From CAZSDU01 sp964429135 (GTDB lineage: Bacteria; Bacteroidota; Bacteroidia; Bacteroidales; FEN-979), in assembly GCA_964429135.1 (NCBI GenBank), contig CAYSAU010000002.1, positions 62,001 through 126,000 on the forward strand: DNA of 64,000 bases, read 5' to 3'. The notes beneath the pieces are model-generated. The model worked only from the letters and a program-made list of their open reading frames with translations. It searched no databases and was not told the origin of the DNA. Positions 25,686-34,391 of the stretch are shown here, piece after piece. The position numbers were made by a program, and so were the translations under genes. Position 1 is the stretch's first letter, and every line of letters starts with the position of its first letter.

Positions 25686-26756
25686 TCATAGGATTGCCTG
25701 AATTCTTGCCTGCAGTGTTTTATAATCGTTACGGATCACCATTCCCGGAAAATTATTGCAGAGTTCCAGGGCATAAATAAGATCGAAATTTTCCTGGGGC
25801 ATGGAGAAGAAGATCTTTTTCTCCATAAGATAGCGCGACAGGTATTCCTGTTCTGTCTGACCCGGAGTGGGGATAAAGATGGCCCTTCTTCCAAGGGTTA
25901 CGATGTCCATGATACTAGAGTATCCGCTACGGCAAATGATGAGGTTGGATTTCATCATAAGCTGCTGCATGGCTGGTGTTTCCAAATGAGAAAAGACATG
26001 GATATGTTCATCTAAAACGTAAGCTTCGTTACTCTCGGTCACGCCTCTGACAACCACTGCCTGGAGGTTGATGTTCTTCAGCTGCTTCATGATTTTTTCC
26101 TCCAGCAGACTACGTTGGGGTTCAGGTCCGGAAAGCATGACCATCAGGTCGAAATAAATCGATTCAGAATCCAGGGTCGCTTGTATTGAAAAACGGGATA
26201 AAATCCCGATATAATGGGTATTTTTGGGTAGGGTTTCCGGATGGGAAAGATCTCCGGCCAGACCACGGTGAATTTCAAAGTCAGGAATCCAGCATTCCTG
26301 AAAATGCCGTAAATAATGATAATTGATTTTTCTGAACAGGGGGGAAAGGAATCCAAGGAAAGCGGGAAGCTGGATGTCGAGCTGGTGAGTGATGCAGATG
26401 CAAGGGATCTGTTTATGCCAGCATCCATAGCGGTTATCGGAGATTACCATTTCCGCCCCGGTTTCTTCCACTATTTTCTTCAATGCCAGGTGTTCCATTC
26501 TTACTCCTCTGAGCAGGGAGGGTCCCAGTTTCAGCATTCTAATCATCATGCTGGCATTACGGGCATATGTGATGCGGAAACCCGGGAAACGGATTATTTT
26601 ATTTCCTGGAAATTCCCTGCATAAAAATGCATAAGGCCGTCCGTCTGCGGCAATGATCACCTCATGTCCCTGCTTCATCAGTAGATGTATGATGGGGACA
26701 CAACGGGTAGCATGTCCGATACCCCAATCCAGCGGACAAACCAGGATTTTCTTCAT
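25686..26756 (-). CDS. glycosyltransferase, MurG/GT28-like
   Basis: The 356-residue protein starts at the ATG at 26756 (MKKILVCPLDWGIGHATRC), where the GIGHATR stretch is the substrate loop typical of the GT-B fold (MurG, MGD synthase, UGT-like). A longer frame from 26792 adds 12 residues of unlikely sequence. The C-terminal domain has the segment LIICRSGYSSIMDIVTLGRR (about 285-304), which matches the nucleotide-sugar site (GxxS/T, E/D) of GT28. It has no signal peptide, so it acts in the cytoplasm. Substrate unknown: it could glycosylate a lipid or make an unusual cell-surface glycan. Its 3' end abuts a T9SS sorting-domain remnant. Confidence 0.75.
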   Translation of the reverse strand: MKKILVCPLDWGIGHATRCVPIIHLLMKQGHEVIIAADGRPYAFLCREFPGNKIIRFPGFRITYARNASMMIRMLKLGPSLLRGVRMEHLALKKIVEETGAEMVISDNRYGCWHKQIPCICITHQLDIQLPAFLGFLSPLFRKINYHYLRHFQECWIPDFEIHRGLAGDLSHPETLPKNTHYIGILSRFSIQATLDSESIYFDLMVMLSGPEPQRSLLEEKIMKQLKNINLQAVVVRGVTESNEAYVLDEHIHVFSHLETPAMQQLMMKSNLIICRSGYSSIMDIVTLGRRAIFIPTPGQTEQEYLSRYLMEKKIFFSMPQENFDLIYALELCNNFPGMVIRNDYKTLQARIQAIL

Positions 26757-26840
26757 GAGACTAATGTACAGCCATTTTGAGGCTTTTATCAAAAAAGTTA
26801 TTCACAAGGGTATTACTTTTTTAACAATTTCAGATTAAGT

Positions 26841-26888
26841 GATGGAGGTGAAAGGTGAAAGGGTGATACAGTGACAAAATGAAAACGT
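26841..26888. repeat. octamer-period GA-N-T tandem repeat reaching the dprA start
   Basis: Six consecutive units of the form GA.....T run from 26841 to 26888 with lengths 9, 7, 8, 8, 8 and 8. Examples are GATACAGT, GACAAAAT and GAAAACGT. The last unit ends within the GTG start codon of dprA (26887-26889). The pattern resembles the octamer array in sucB at 49038-49101. Confidence 0.6.
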
Positions 26889-27987
26889 GGAGAATCCCTT
26901 ATTATATACGATCGGGCTTACTTTGATTCCCGGTGTGGGAGATGTTCTCGGGAAGAAACTGATCAGGCTTTTCGGTAGTGCAGAATCCGTTTTCCGTGAG
27001 CCGCGATGGCAGCTGAAAAAATTTCCAAGGATAGGCGAATTATTGGCCGGAGAAGTGAAAAAGAAAGAAATTTTGCTCATGGCGGAGAAGGAAATAAAAT
27101 TTGTTGAACAATATGGCATTCAAACCCTTTTTTTTCTTGATCCCGCTTACCCCCAGCGTTTGAAAAACTGTATCGACAGTCCGGTATTGCTATATTATAA
27201 AGGATCTTCCAACCTTAATCCTCTGAAAACAATTGGTATCGTGGGGACAAGAAATGCCACTGAATATGGAAAAACCATCACCCGGAGGTTGGTGGAAGAA
27301 CTCAAGGGACAACAACCCCTGGTGGTGAGCGGGCTGGCCTATGGCATCGACAGTTGTGCTCACCGTGCTGCCCTTGATCATAGCCTGGACACCCTGGCTG
27401 TGCTGGGTCATGGGATGGACAGGATTTATCCTATGGCAAACAAATCCCTGGCTGAACGCATGCTGAGTCATGGAGGCCTGATCACGGATTTTTTGCATGG
27501 AACCAAACCTGATCGGGAAAATTTCCCGCGCAGGAATCGTATCATAGCAGGTCTATCCGATGCCCTCGTGGTAGTAGAAGCAGCCAGGAAGGGCGGGGCG
27601 CTGATCACAGCCGATATTGCCAATTCGTATAACAGGGACGTGTTTGCCATACCCGGTCGTATCGGTGATGTTTATTCGGAGGGGTGCCACTATCTGATCC
27701 GGACCAACCGGGCGGCACTAATTCAAAAGGCTGACGATATTGAATATCTGATGGGTTGGAAAACAGAAAGGACGAAACCAGGGGCAGAACAGAAGAAAAT
27801 ATTCCTCGAAATGAGTCCTGAGGAAGAAAAAATTATTGGACTGATCAGTGAAAAGGGGAGCATTTTGATTGATGATATTGCCCGCTTATGTGAAATTCCG
27901 ATGGGAAGAGTTTCTGCTGCCCTGCTAAACCTGGAATTTGAAGGAATTGTAAAATGCCTGCCAGGAAAGACCTATAGCTTATTGTAG
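26887..27987 (+). CDS. dprA: DNA-processing protein DprA
   Basis: DprA loads RecA onto incoming single-stranded DNA during natural transformation. The 366-residue protein has an N-terminal helix-hairpin-helix region (LIPGVGDVLGKKLI, about residues 12-25), the Rossmann-like DprA core with GIVGTRNATEYGK (about 118-130) and SGLAYGIDSCAHRAALD (about 148-164), then GGLITDF and RNRIIAGLSDALVVVEA, and a C-terminal winged-helix DprA_WH-like domain. The start is GTG at 26887: the upstream in-frame codons reach a stop without another start, and the resulting N-terminus fits the family. It lies convergent with the PrsW-like gene, overlapping by 9 bases. Confidence 0.93.
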   Translation: MENPLLYTIGLTLIPGVGDVLGKKLIRLFGSAESVFREPRWQLKKFPRIGELLAGEVKKKEILLMAEKEIKFVEQYGIQTLFFLDPAYPQRLKNCIDSPVLLYYKGSSNLNPLKTIGIVGTRNATEYGKTITRRLVEELKGQQPLVVSGLAYGIDSCAHRAALDHSLDTLAVLGHGMDRIYPMANKSLAERMLSHGGLITDFLHGTKPDRENFPRRNRIIAGLSDALVVVEAARKGGALITADIANSYNRDVFAIPGRIGDVYSEGCHYLIRTNRAALIQKADDIEYLMGWKTERTKPGAEQKKIFLEMSPEEEKIIGLISEKGSILIDDIARLCEIPMGRVSAALLNLEFEGIVKCLPGKTYSLL

Positions 27988-28659
27988 CGATTCGGGATCG
28001 GCATAGGCTGCTCTCAAACCCAATATGAATACAATCACCGTGGCACCAAAAGCAAACAAACTTAACAACTTAAAGTCGTTGGTGAATAAACAAAAGTTGT
28101 ACAGTCCATGAAAAAACGAAGCAACAAGCAAGCCCGTAAGAGAATAAATAACGCGTGTTTTAGTAAATTTCGACATTCCGATAAAAAATCCTAAAATGAC
28201 TGCGAACATGATACTGGCCGGTACGGCAATCAATGCGTAGAGTGTAAAAGGGTAGAGTTTTTGCGTAAAGAATGGGTCGATAAAAAAACAGATCAGTCTT
28301 ACCGTTACAAATCCAAGCGCTACCATGATGGAAAAAGTGATGACATGGATGGGTCTGGTGATTGCTTTTTTTGGCAGAATCATATACCTGAGGACAAGAA
28401 ACTTGGAAAACTCACTGGTAAAACCGGAGATAACGAAAGAATAAAACAGCGTCCGTTTCAGACTGCGTAATTCCGTTAAACCAAGCATGTTGGAAAGAAG
28501 TTGTACTCCGATCAGAAGGATGACCATAATGGCCCCCCCAATATAGCTTTTGATCAATAGATTCCGGAAAGAAGGATCACATTTTCTCCTGAAATACCAA
28601 TAAATACCCACTGCAATGATAGGTGCAAAAACAAGGGATATATAAGCAAATGTTCTCAT
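27979..28659 (-). CDS. PrsW-like intramembrane protease family protein, divergent
   Basis: The 226-residue protein has about seven membrane segments and the overall layout of the PrsW/CPBP-like family. Positions corresponding to the PrsW EExxK motif read TSEFSKF, so only one of the paired glutamates is present. The FxxxE site reads FVTVRL, with Arg in place of Glu. A histidine motif FFHGLYNF (about residues 186-193) remains. With two of the expected acidic residues missing, it may be a non-catalytic member or belong to a related family. It overlaps dprA convergently by 9 bases, and its promoter region diverges from that of rsgA. Confidence 0.5.
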   Translation of the reverse strand: MRTFAYISLVFAPIIAVGIYWYFRRKCDPSFRNLLIKSYIGGAIMVILLIGVQLLSNMLGLTELRSLKRTLFYSFVISGFTSEFSKFLVLRYMILPKKAITRPIHVITFSIMVALGFVTVRLICFFIDPFFTQKLYPFTLYALIAVPASIMFAVILGFFIGMSKFTKTRVIYSLTGLLVASFFHGLYNFCLFTNDFKLLSLFAFGATVIVFILGLRAAYADPESLQ

Positions 28660-28779
28660 CAGGCAGATGTTAAGGATTCTTTAACAATTTCTGAATAATT
28701 TTCTAATTTTACCGGATAAAGATATGACAATATCATGAATAAGCTACTTTTCATCAGAAAAAGTTTTCTTTAATTTTTC

Positions 28780-29694
28780 GTGCCATTGGAAGGAGTAGTC
28801 ATTAAATCAACAGGTAATTCGGTCATGGTACGCTTCCCTGACGGAAGCCGGAAAGAATGCAAGCTTAAAGGCCAGTTCAGAATTCAAGGCATTAAACATA
28901 CCAATCCGGTGGCCATTGGGGATCATGTTGAAGTTGAATGGCCGGCCGGAGACAGTCAGGGATCAATTATATCTATCAATCCCCGCAATAATTACATCAT
29001 CCGGAAAGCGACTAAGTTGTCGAGCCAGTCACAGATTATCGCGGCCAATCTGGATCATGCCTTTCTGGTGGTTACTTTAGCCCAGCCGAGGACTTCCAAT
29101 GGTTTTATTGATCGTTTTCTGGTCACGGCCGAAGGTTATCATATTCCGGCCAGCCTTATTTTCAATAAGATTGATATTTATGATCGGGAAAAAATACAAC
29201 TGTTAAACCGCTATGCTGAAATCTATGAAAAAGCCGGTTATCCGATATACCGGGTGTCTGCCCTGACCGGAGAAAATGTATCCGTCATCCGGGATATACT
29301 GAAGAATAAAGTCAGTCTTTTCTCAGGTCATTCCGGTGCGGGAAAATCTGCTTTGATCACGGCCATTGAGCCTTCCCTTCGACTTAAAGTGGGGGATATT
29401 TCGAAGGCTCACCATAAGGGCAAACATACTACAACTTTTGCTGAAATGTTTGAATTATCACATGGGGGATTCATCATCGACACTCCTGGGATTAAAGAAT
29501 TCCGCCTGATCAGTTTTGAAAAATCAGAGATCCCCAGGTGTTTCCCGGAAATGGATCGCCTGCTTCCCCTTTGCGGATACAACAACTGTACGCATATCCA
29601 TGAACCCGCCTGTGCCGTGAAAAAAGCCCTGGCTAATGGAGAAATCAGTAGCTTGCGTTATAATAGTTACCTAAGCATGCTCAATGATCGCTAA
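28780..29694 (+). CDS. rsgA: ribosome small-subunit biogenesis GTPase RsgA
   Basis: RsgA is a circularly permuted GTPase that helps late 30S maturation. The 304-residue protein has an N-terminal OB fold (about 1-70), then the permuted motifs in the order NKID (G4, about residue 128), GHSGAGKSALITAI (G1, about 185-198) and DTPGIKEF (G3, about 234-241), and a C-terminal zinc site with CGYNNCTHIHEPACAV. The start codon is GTG at 28780. The next gene begins 11 bases before its stop, so they are co-translated. Confidence 0.95.
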   Translation: MPLEGVVIKSTGNSVMVRFPDGSRKECKLKGQFRIQGIKHTNPVAIGDHVEVEWPAGDSQGSIISINPRNNYIIRKATKLSSQSQIIAANLDHAFLVVTLAQPRTSNGFIDRFLVTAEGYHIPASLIFNKIDIYDREKIQLLNRYAEIYEKAGYPIYRVSALTGENVSVIRDILKNKVSLFSGHSGAGKSALITAIEPSLRLKVGDISKAHHKGKHTTTFAEMFELSHGGFIIDTPGIKEFRLISFEKSEIPRCFPEMDRLLPLCGYNNCTHIHEPACAVKKALANGEISSLRYNSYLSMLNDR

Positions 29695-30349
29695 ACAACT
29701 GATAACAGATGCCGTTATTCCCTTGAAATCAATGGATACGGCCCAGAGTGCCCTCATCATGATGGATGAATTCAAAGTTTCACAGCTTCCCATTGTGGAG
29801 GAAAAGGAATTTCTGGGCATTATTTCCGATGCTGATATTTATTCCCTGAATGATCTGGATGAATCCATTGGTCATCATGTTCTTTCGCTGAACAGGGCAT
29901 ATGTTTATGAAGATCAGCATATCTTTGAGGTGATCAAAACTTTTTCCCTTTTGAAACTCAGCCTGCTGCCTGTACTGGATTCCAAAAATCATTACCTTGG
30001 GGTGATTACCCTACAGTCTGTTGTTCATGCGATGGCAAAAATGGCCGCCATTGAAAATCCCGGCGGTATCATTGTCCTGGAAATAAACAATAAAGACTAC
30101 ATGCTTGAGGAGATAGCGCATATCGTGGAATCCAATGATGCCAAAATACTGGGCTTATATATAACGGCACATCCGGATTCGACCAAGATGGAAATTAGTT
30201 TAAAAATCAACAGAATAGATATCGGAGGTGTATTGCAAACCTTTGCGCGTTACAATTACAGTGTTAAAGCTTCCTGGGCCTATGAAGATGCCTATCAGGA
30301 GGGAATTCAGGATCGCTTTGATTCCCTGATGAATTACCTGAATATCTGA
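29684..30349 (+). CDS. CBS-pair domain protein with C-terminal ACT-like domain
   Basis: The 221-residue protein has two CBS motifs in residues about 1-120 (MIAKQLITDAVIPLKSMDTA and the later LLPVLDSKNHYLGVITL). Residues about 135-210 look like an ACT domain, an arrangement seen in AcuB-like proteins. CBS pairs bind adenine nucleotides and ACT domains bind small ligands, so it is a likely regulator rather than an enzyme. The start overlaps the end of rsgA by 11 bases, and the barrel gene follows after 3 bases. CBS proteins are often found next to nadK in Bacteroidota, which fits its place in this run. Confidence 0.78.
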   Translation: MIAKQLITDAVIPLKSMDTAQSALIMMDEFKVSQLPIVEEKEFLGIISDADIYSLNDLDESIGHHVLSLNRAYVYEDQHIFEVIKTFSLLKLSLLPVLDSKNHYLGVITLQSVVHAMAKMAAIENPGGIIVLEINNKDYMLEEIAHIVESNDAKILGLYITAHPDSTKMEISLKINRIDIGGVLQTFARYNYSVKASWAYEDAYQEGIQDRFDSLMNYLNI

Positions 30350-30352
30350 TCC

Positions 30353-31789
30353 ATGAATCTGAATAAGCAAGCAGAATGGATCACAGGTGTAGGATTCATT
30401 CTTATAATCCGTATGTTCATCGCCTTTCCTGTATCAGCCCAGTCCGACACTTCCTCGTTTTCCATTATCCATGCAATAAACCTGACAGGCAATAAACAGA
30501 CAAAGGGAAACATCATCCTGAGGGAGTTAAAATTCAACACGGGAGATACATTATTGAATAAGAACCTGGGAATGGTATTGCAAACAGGGCGGGAAAATAT
30601 ATTCAATACCCGTTTATTTAATTTTGTGACGATTGATACGACATATCTTCCCGGGACAGGCTTACTGGAGGTACATATCAATGTCGTGGAAAGATGGTAC
30701 CTCTGGCCTGTTCCTTTCCTGGAGGTTTCTGACCGGAATTTCAACGTATGGTGGGAAAGTCGCGATTTCAGCCGCCTGACCTTTGGCATTGATCTCACTT
30801 TTTCAAATGTCAGGGGAAGAAATGAAACCCTGACCTTGCTGACTCATTACGGATTTAACCAGTTGTACGGGTTTTCATACAAAATTCCTTATTTCAATGC
30901 CAGACAAACACTAGGAACAGGTTTTGGTGCAGATGTGGAGTTAAATCATGAAATAGTCGTTCAATCCTCTCGGAACAAACCTGTCTATTATAAGGATCCT
31001 GTTTCCTTTCCTAAACAACTGATTTCCGCCTATGTTGAATTTATGCTTCGGCCCGACATATACAGTACCCATACCCTGGGACTGGCTTATGATGCTTATT
31101 ATCTCCAGGACACATTATTGCGGATTCCGGGATTCTCAATGAGTTCATCCAATAGTCAGAAATTTGCCACCCTATATTATCAATATAAAAATGACCATCG
31201 TGATATTCAGTACTATCCGCTGAAAGGGTATTATATCGATGTTGAGTTCAATCACTCCTTTCCTTATTCCATTACCCATAATACGTTCGTGAAAGCGAAC
31301 CTGAGAAAATTCCTGCAAATTTATAATCGCTGGTATTTTGCTTCAGGTCTTACCCTGAAATTTTCACTGGAAAAGGAACAACCCTATTACCTGCAAAGAG
31401 GATTGGGTTACGGGCGTGAGTACGTTCGGGGGTATGAATATTATATTGTGGATGGGCAGCATTTTGCCTTACTCAAGAACAATTTAAAATTTGCCATTAT
31501 CCCCACCTATATTCTTCGTCTGCCTTTTTTGAAATCAGCGAAGTTCAATACCATTCCTCTGGCGCTTTATATCAATTTTTTTGCCGATCTGGCTTATGTT
31601 TACCATTATAAACAGGGACCCGGTGATGTTTTTTCGGGTGAGGGCAATGACCTTCAGAACAGCTTGTTGACAGGGTATGGGCTGGGCCTTGATTTTACGA
31701 CCTATTATGATGTGGTCATACGCTGTGAGTTTGCCATGAATTTAATGGGCAAACCCGGAGTTTATCTGCATTTTTCGGCACCCATATAG
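30353..31789 (+). CDS. BamA/TamA-like outer-membrane protein with one POTRA domain
   Basis: The 478-residue protein has an N-terminal hydrophobic segment and probable signal peptide ending near VSAQSD, one POTRA-like domain (about residues 38-115, with INLTGNKQTKGNIILRELKFN), then a predicted beta-barrel (about 130-478). The last residues VYLHFSAPI end in a hydrophobic, strand-like tail. It has far fewer POTRA domains than BamA (34392-37007), so it resembles TamA/surface-antigen family members. Its role may be assembly or transport of a subset of proteins or lipids. It lies between the CBS-ACT protein and nadK on the same strand. Confidence 0.72.
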   Translation: MNLNKQAEWITGVGFILIIRMFIAFPVSAQSDTSSFSIIHAINLTGNKQTKGNIILRELKFNTGDTLLNKNLGMVLQTGRENIFNTRLFNFVTIDTTYLPGTGLLEVHINVVERWYLWPVPFLEVSDRNFNVWWESRDFSRLTFGIDLTFSNVRGRNETLTLLTHYGFNQLYGFSYKIPYFNARQTLGTGFGADVELNHEIVVQSSRNKPVYYKDPVSFPKQLISAYVEFMLRPDIYSTHTLGLAYDAYYLQDTLLRIPGFSMSSSNSQKFATLYYQYKNDHRDIQYYPLKGYYIDVEFNHSFPYSITHNTFVKANLRKFLQIYNRWYFASGLTLKFSLEKEQPYYLQRGLGYGREYVRGYEYYIVDGQHFALLKNNLKFAIIPTYILRLPFLKSAKFNTIPLALYINFFADLAYVYHYKQGPGDVFSGEGNDLQNSLLTGYGLGLDFTTYYDVVIRCEFAMNLMGKPGVYLHFSAPI

Positions 31790-31816
31790 AACAGTTTTTT
31801 ACATTTAAAAATCGAG

Positions 31817-31824
31817 TATCTTTG
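31817..31824 (+). promoter_or_regulatory. -7 promoter box of nadK
   Basis: TATCTTTG followed by CACC matches TAnnTTTG exactly, 30 bases before the nadK ATG at 31855. It means the nadK-porG-uppS run can be transcribed independently of the upstream barrel gene. Confidence 0.5.
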
Positions 31825-31854
31825 CACCCTGAATCAATAAAAACTACCGCGGCC

Positions 31855-32736
31855 ATGAAAATCGCCTTATTTGGCAAAGATGTCGCAGAAAATGCTCTCC
31901 CTTTCGTTCAGGGACTGATTGAAAAACTCTCCGCCTCAAATGGAAGTTTATTCATTTTTCAACAATTTTATGAAAAACTATCAGGAAAGATCATTTTCCC
32001 GGAGAACATAGGCCTTTTTACCTGCCAGAGGGATATCAGGAATAAGGTTGATTTCCTTTTTTCTATCGGCGGTGATGGTACCATTCTGGATGCAATTAGT
32101 CTGGTGGGCGATTCGGGGATACCCGTGACAGGTGTCAACTTGGGCAGGCTTGGCTTTTTATCAGGGATTTCCCGGGAGGAGATACTGCTTTCACTTGAAG
32201 AAATCAATCAGGGAAAATACACCCTGGAGTCCAGGACATTGCTAAGTCTTGATAGCCCCTCAGGCTTATTTGGTGAATTCAGTTATGCCTTGAATGATCT
32301 GACGGTTTATAAAAGCAGCCCGATGACGATGATTTCCATTAAAGTATGGATCAACGGTGAATTTTTGAATGCTTACTGGGCAGATGGACTGATCGTGGCC
32401 ACCCCAACCGGATCGACAGCATATTCTCTAAGTTGCACAGGTCCGATTTTATTACCTGATGCGGAGAATTTTGTGATCACACCCATAGCCAGCCATAACC
32501 TTACGGTCCGTCCGATAGTGCTGAGAGATGATTCTGAAATCAGGATCAAAGTGGAAAATAAAGGAAATGATTTTTTGGTCAGCCTTGATTCTCGGGTGGA
32601 ACATGTAGAAAACACCACAGAACTCATCATTCGCAAAGCTGCTTTTACTATTCGTCTGCTTAAACCTGACGGAAAGAACTTTTTTAGGACCATCCGGGAA
32701 AAATTAAACTGGGGGTTAGATAAAAGAAATGGGTGA
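31855..32736 (+). CDS. nadK: NAD kinase
   Basis: NadK makes NADP from NAD and ATP (or polyphosphate) in the cytoplasm. The 293-residue protein has the catalytic SIGGDGTILDAI (GGDG motif, about residues 62-73), followed by VNLGRLGFLSG. It has ALNDLTVYK where many homologues read NE, and the C-terminal domain segment TPTGSTAYSLS. The ATG at 31855 is chosen; a frame from a TTG at 31822 would start inside the promoter box. The next gene, porG, starts 71 bases downstream. Confidence 0.95.
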   Translation: MKIALFGKDVAENALPFVQGLIEKLSASNGSLFIFQQFYEKLSGKIIFPENIGLFTCQRDIRNKVDFLFSIGGDGTILDAISLVGDSGIPVTGVNLGRLGFLSGISREEILLSLEEINQGKYTLESRTLLSLDSPSGLFGEFSYALNDLTVYKSSPMTMISIKVWINGEFLNAYWADGLIVATPTGSTAYSLSCTGPILLPDAENFVITPIASHNLTVRPIVLRDDSEIRIKVENKGNDFLVSLDSRVEHVENTTELIIRKAAFTIRLLKPDGKNFFRTIREKLNWGLDKRNG

Positions 32737-32807
32737 AAATTTCCTAAATTTTTGTTAAATCTCAAATAAAACAGCGATTTCAGCGTTAAGGAAGTGATCT
32801 TTTTTAC

Positions 32808-33605
32808 ATGAGTAAGCAATTCGGCTATTTTATTTTTTTCCTTTTCATAACGGGCTCTGTGGCCCATGCACAGAACCTTGAAGTAGGCTTGTTCGGAGGA
32901 GGATCCTATTACCTTGGAGACCTTAACCCCTCCCGGCATTTTATCGGGACTCAACTGGCTTATGGTGTACTTACCAGATATAATGTTGACGACCGATGGG
33001 CAGTAAAACTCGGGATCACCAGGGGAAAGGTGAAAGGAGATGCAGCCAATTCGAATTTTCTTCCGGATCGTCAGTTATCATTTTCAAGTGATGTGACGGA
33101 CATCTCTGCCATGGCAGAGTTTAATTTTCTGCCCTATTTCATAGGAAGTAAAAGAAACTGGATAAGTCCGTATATTTACGGCGGAATTAGTCTTTTTTTC
33201 TTTGATCCAAAAGCTGGTGGTGTTTCTCTGAGTAGTTTAGGAACAGAAGGTCAGAATATCGGATATGAAGGAAGAAAACCCTATTCGAAAACGGGTTTTG
33301 GCATCCCGTTCGGCCTTGGTGTTAAAATCAGTTTAAGCAAAAGAATAGGCATGCAGGTTTTCTGGGAAATGCATAAAACCTTTACGGATTATCTGGATGA
33401 TGTCAGTCAGACATATTACCTGAACGGAACAGAAATTGACCCCGACAATCTGGCTGAACTGCTGTCTGATCCGACACGAAATCACCAGGCCGGGATGCAA
33501 AGAGGGAATTCGAAAAACCTGGATTGGTATTCCATATTTGGATTATCGTTGACCTACAAATTTAATCTTGTTTTCAATAAGCGCTGCAGGGATTTAAATC
33601 ACTGA
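32808..33605 (+). CDS. porG: type IX secretion system protein PorG (DUF6089)
   Basis: The 265-residue product has a signal peptide ending near AHAQN, and a beta-barrel mature part with GLFGGGSYYLGDLNPSR at about 28-44 and SPYIYGGISLFFFDP, both typical of DUF6089. In Porphyromonas a protein of this family, PorG, is needed for the type IX secretion system. The same gene order, porG-uppS-bamA-skp-skp, is known there, which supports the assignment. The T9SS cargo protein in this window (8597-11206) would depend on it. The start is the ATG at 32808. Confidence 0.82.
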   Translation: MSKQFGYFIFFLFITGSVAHAQNLEVGLFGGGSYYLGDLNPSRHFIGTQLAYGVLTRYNVDDRWAVKLGITRGKVKGDAANSNFLPDRQLSFSSDVTDISAMAEFNFLPYFIGSKRNWISPYIYGGISLFFFDPKAGGVSLSSLGTEGQNIGYEGRKPYSKTGFGIPFGLGVKISLSKRIGMQVFWEMHKTFTDYLDDVSQTYYLNGTEIDPDNLAELLSDPTRNHQAGMQRGNSKNLDWYSIFGLSLTYKFNLVFNKRCRDLNH

Positions 33606-33620
33606 CATTATGGTTTTCTG

Positions 33621-34385
33621 ATGGAATTGAAAAGCAAAATCAACATAAAAAAACTTCCGGTTCATGTGGCCATCATCATGGATGGCAATGGGCGATGGGC
33701 AAGGAAACGTGGATTTGCCAGGACCTCGGGACATGAAAAAGGCGTGGATGCGGTGCGCCATACTGTTGAAGCCGCTGCAGAACTGGGCATTCGTTTTTTA
33801 ACCTTGTATGCATTTTCCACCGAAAACTGGAACCGTCCCAAATATGAGATTGATGCCCTTATGGCAATCCTTGTCAATTCTATCCATGGAGAAATGAAAA
33901 CCCTCATGGATAACAATATCCGACTGACGGCCATCGGCGACCTGAAAAGCCTTCCTTCGAAAAGTTATCGGGAATTGATGAAAGCCATCCAGGAAACTTC
34001 CAGAAATACAGGATTGAATCTGATTCTCGCCTTGAGTTATAGTGCCCGCTGGGAATTGGTGGAGGCTGCCCGTATCCTGGCCAGAAAAGTGGAAAGCCGT
34101 GAGATGAAACCAGAGGAGATTGACCTGTCATCTTTCACCTCCTGCCTCACAACTTCCTCTATTCCCGATCCGGAACTTTTAATTCGTACCAGCGGTGAAT
34201 ATCGGATCAGTAATTTTTTATTATGGCAGATTGCCTATTCAGAATTATATTTCACCCAAACACTTTGGCCGGATTTCACCAAAGATGATTTCTACCAGGC
34301 TATTCTCGATTTTCAGAAAAGAGAACGCAGGTTCGGGTTGACCAGTGAACAGATCAATGAAATAGATGGAAAACGAAGAAAATAA
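33621..34385 (+). CDS. uppS: isoprenyl transferase (undecaprenyl diphosphate synthase)
   Basis: UppS builds C55 undecaprenyl diphosphate, the lipid carrier for peptidoglycan and other glycans, from farnesyl diphosphate and isopentenyl diphosphate. The 254-residue protein has the family motif HVAIIMDGNGRWARKRG at about 15-31 (with the catalytic Asp), then TLYAFSTENWNRP, and the C-terminal DPELLIRTSGEYRISNFLLWQ region. Cytoplasmic, peripheral to the membrane. It begins 15 bases after porG and is followed 6 bases later by bamA. All typical motifs are complete. Confidence 0.96.
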   Translation: MELKSKINIKKLPVHVAIIMDGNGRWARKRGFARTSGHEKGVDAVRHTVEAAAELGIRFLTLYAFSTENWNRPKYEIDALMAILVNSIHGEMKTLMDNNIRLTAIGDLKSLPSKSYRELMKAIQETSRNTGLNLILALSYSARWELVEAARILARKVESREMKPEEIDLSSFTSCLTTSSIPDPELLIRTSGEYRISNFLLWQIAYSELYFTQTLWPDFTKDDFYQAILDFQKRERRFGLTSEQINEIDGKRRK

Positions 34386-34391
34386 ACCCGG

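Noticed and set aside
25545..25688. Stop-codon readthrough or selenocysteine at the TGA of the glycosyltransferase
   Set aside because: A cytoplasmic enzyme has no use for a T9SS sorting domain and no SECIS-like structure is apparent; a gene-loss scar explains it better.
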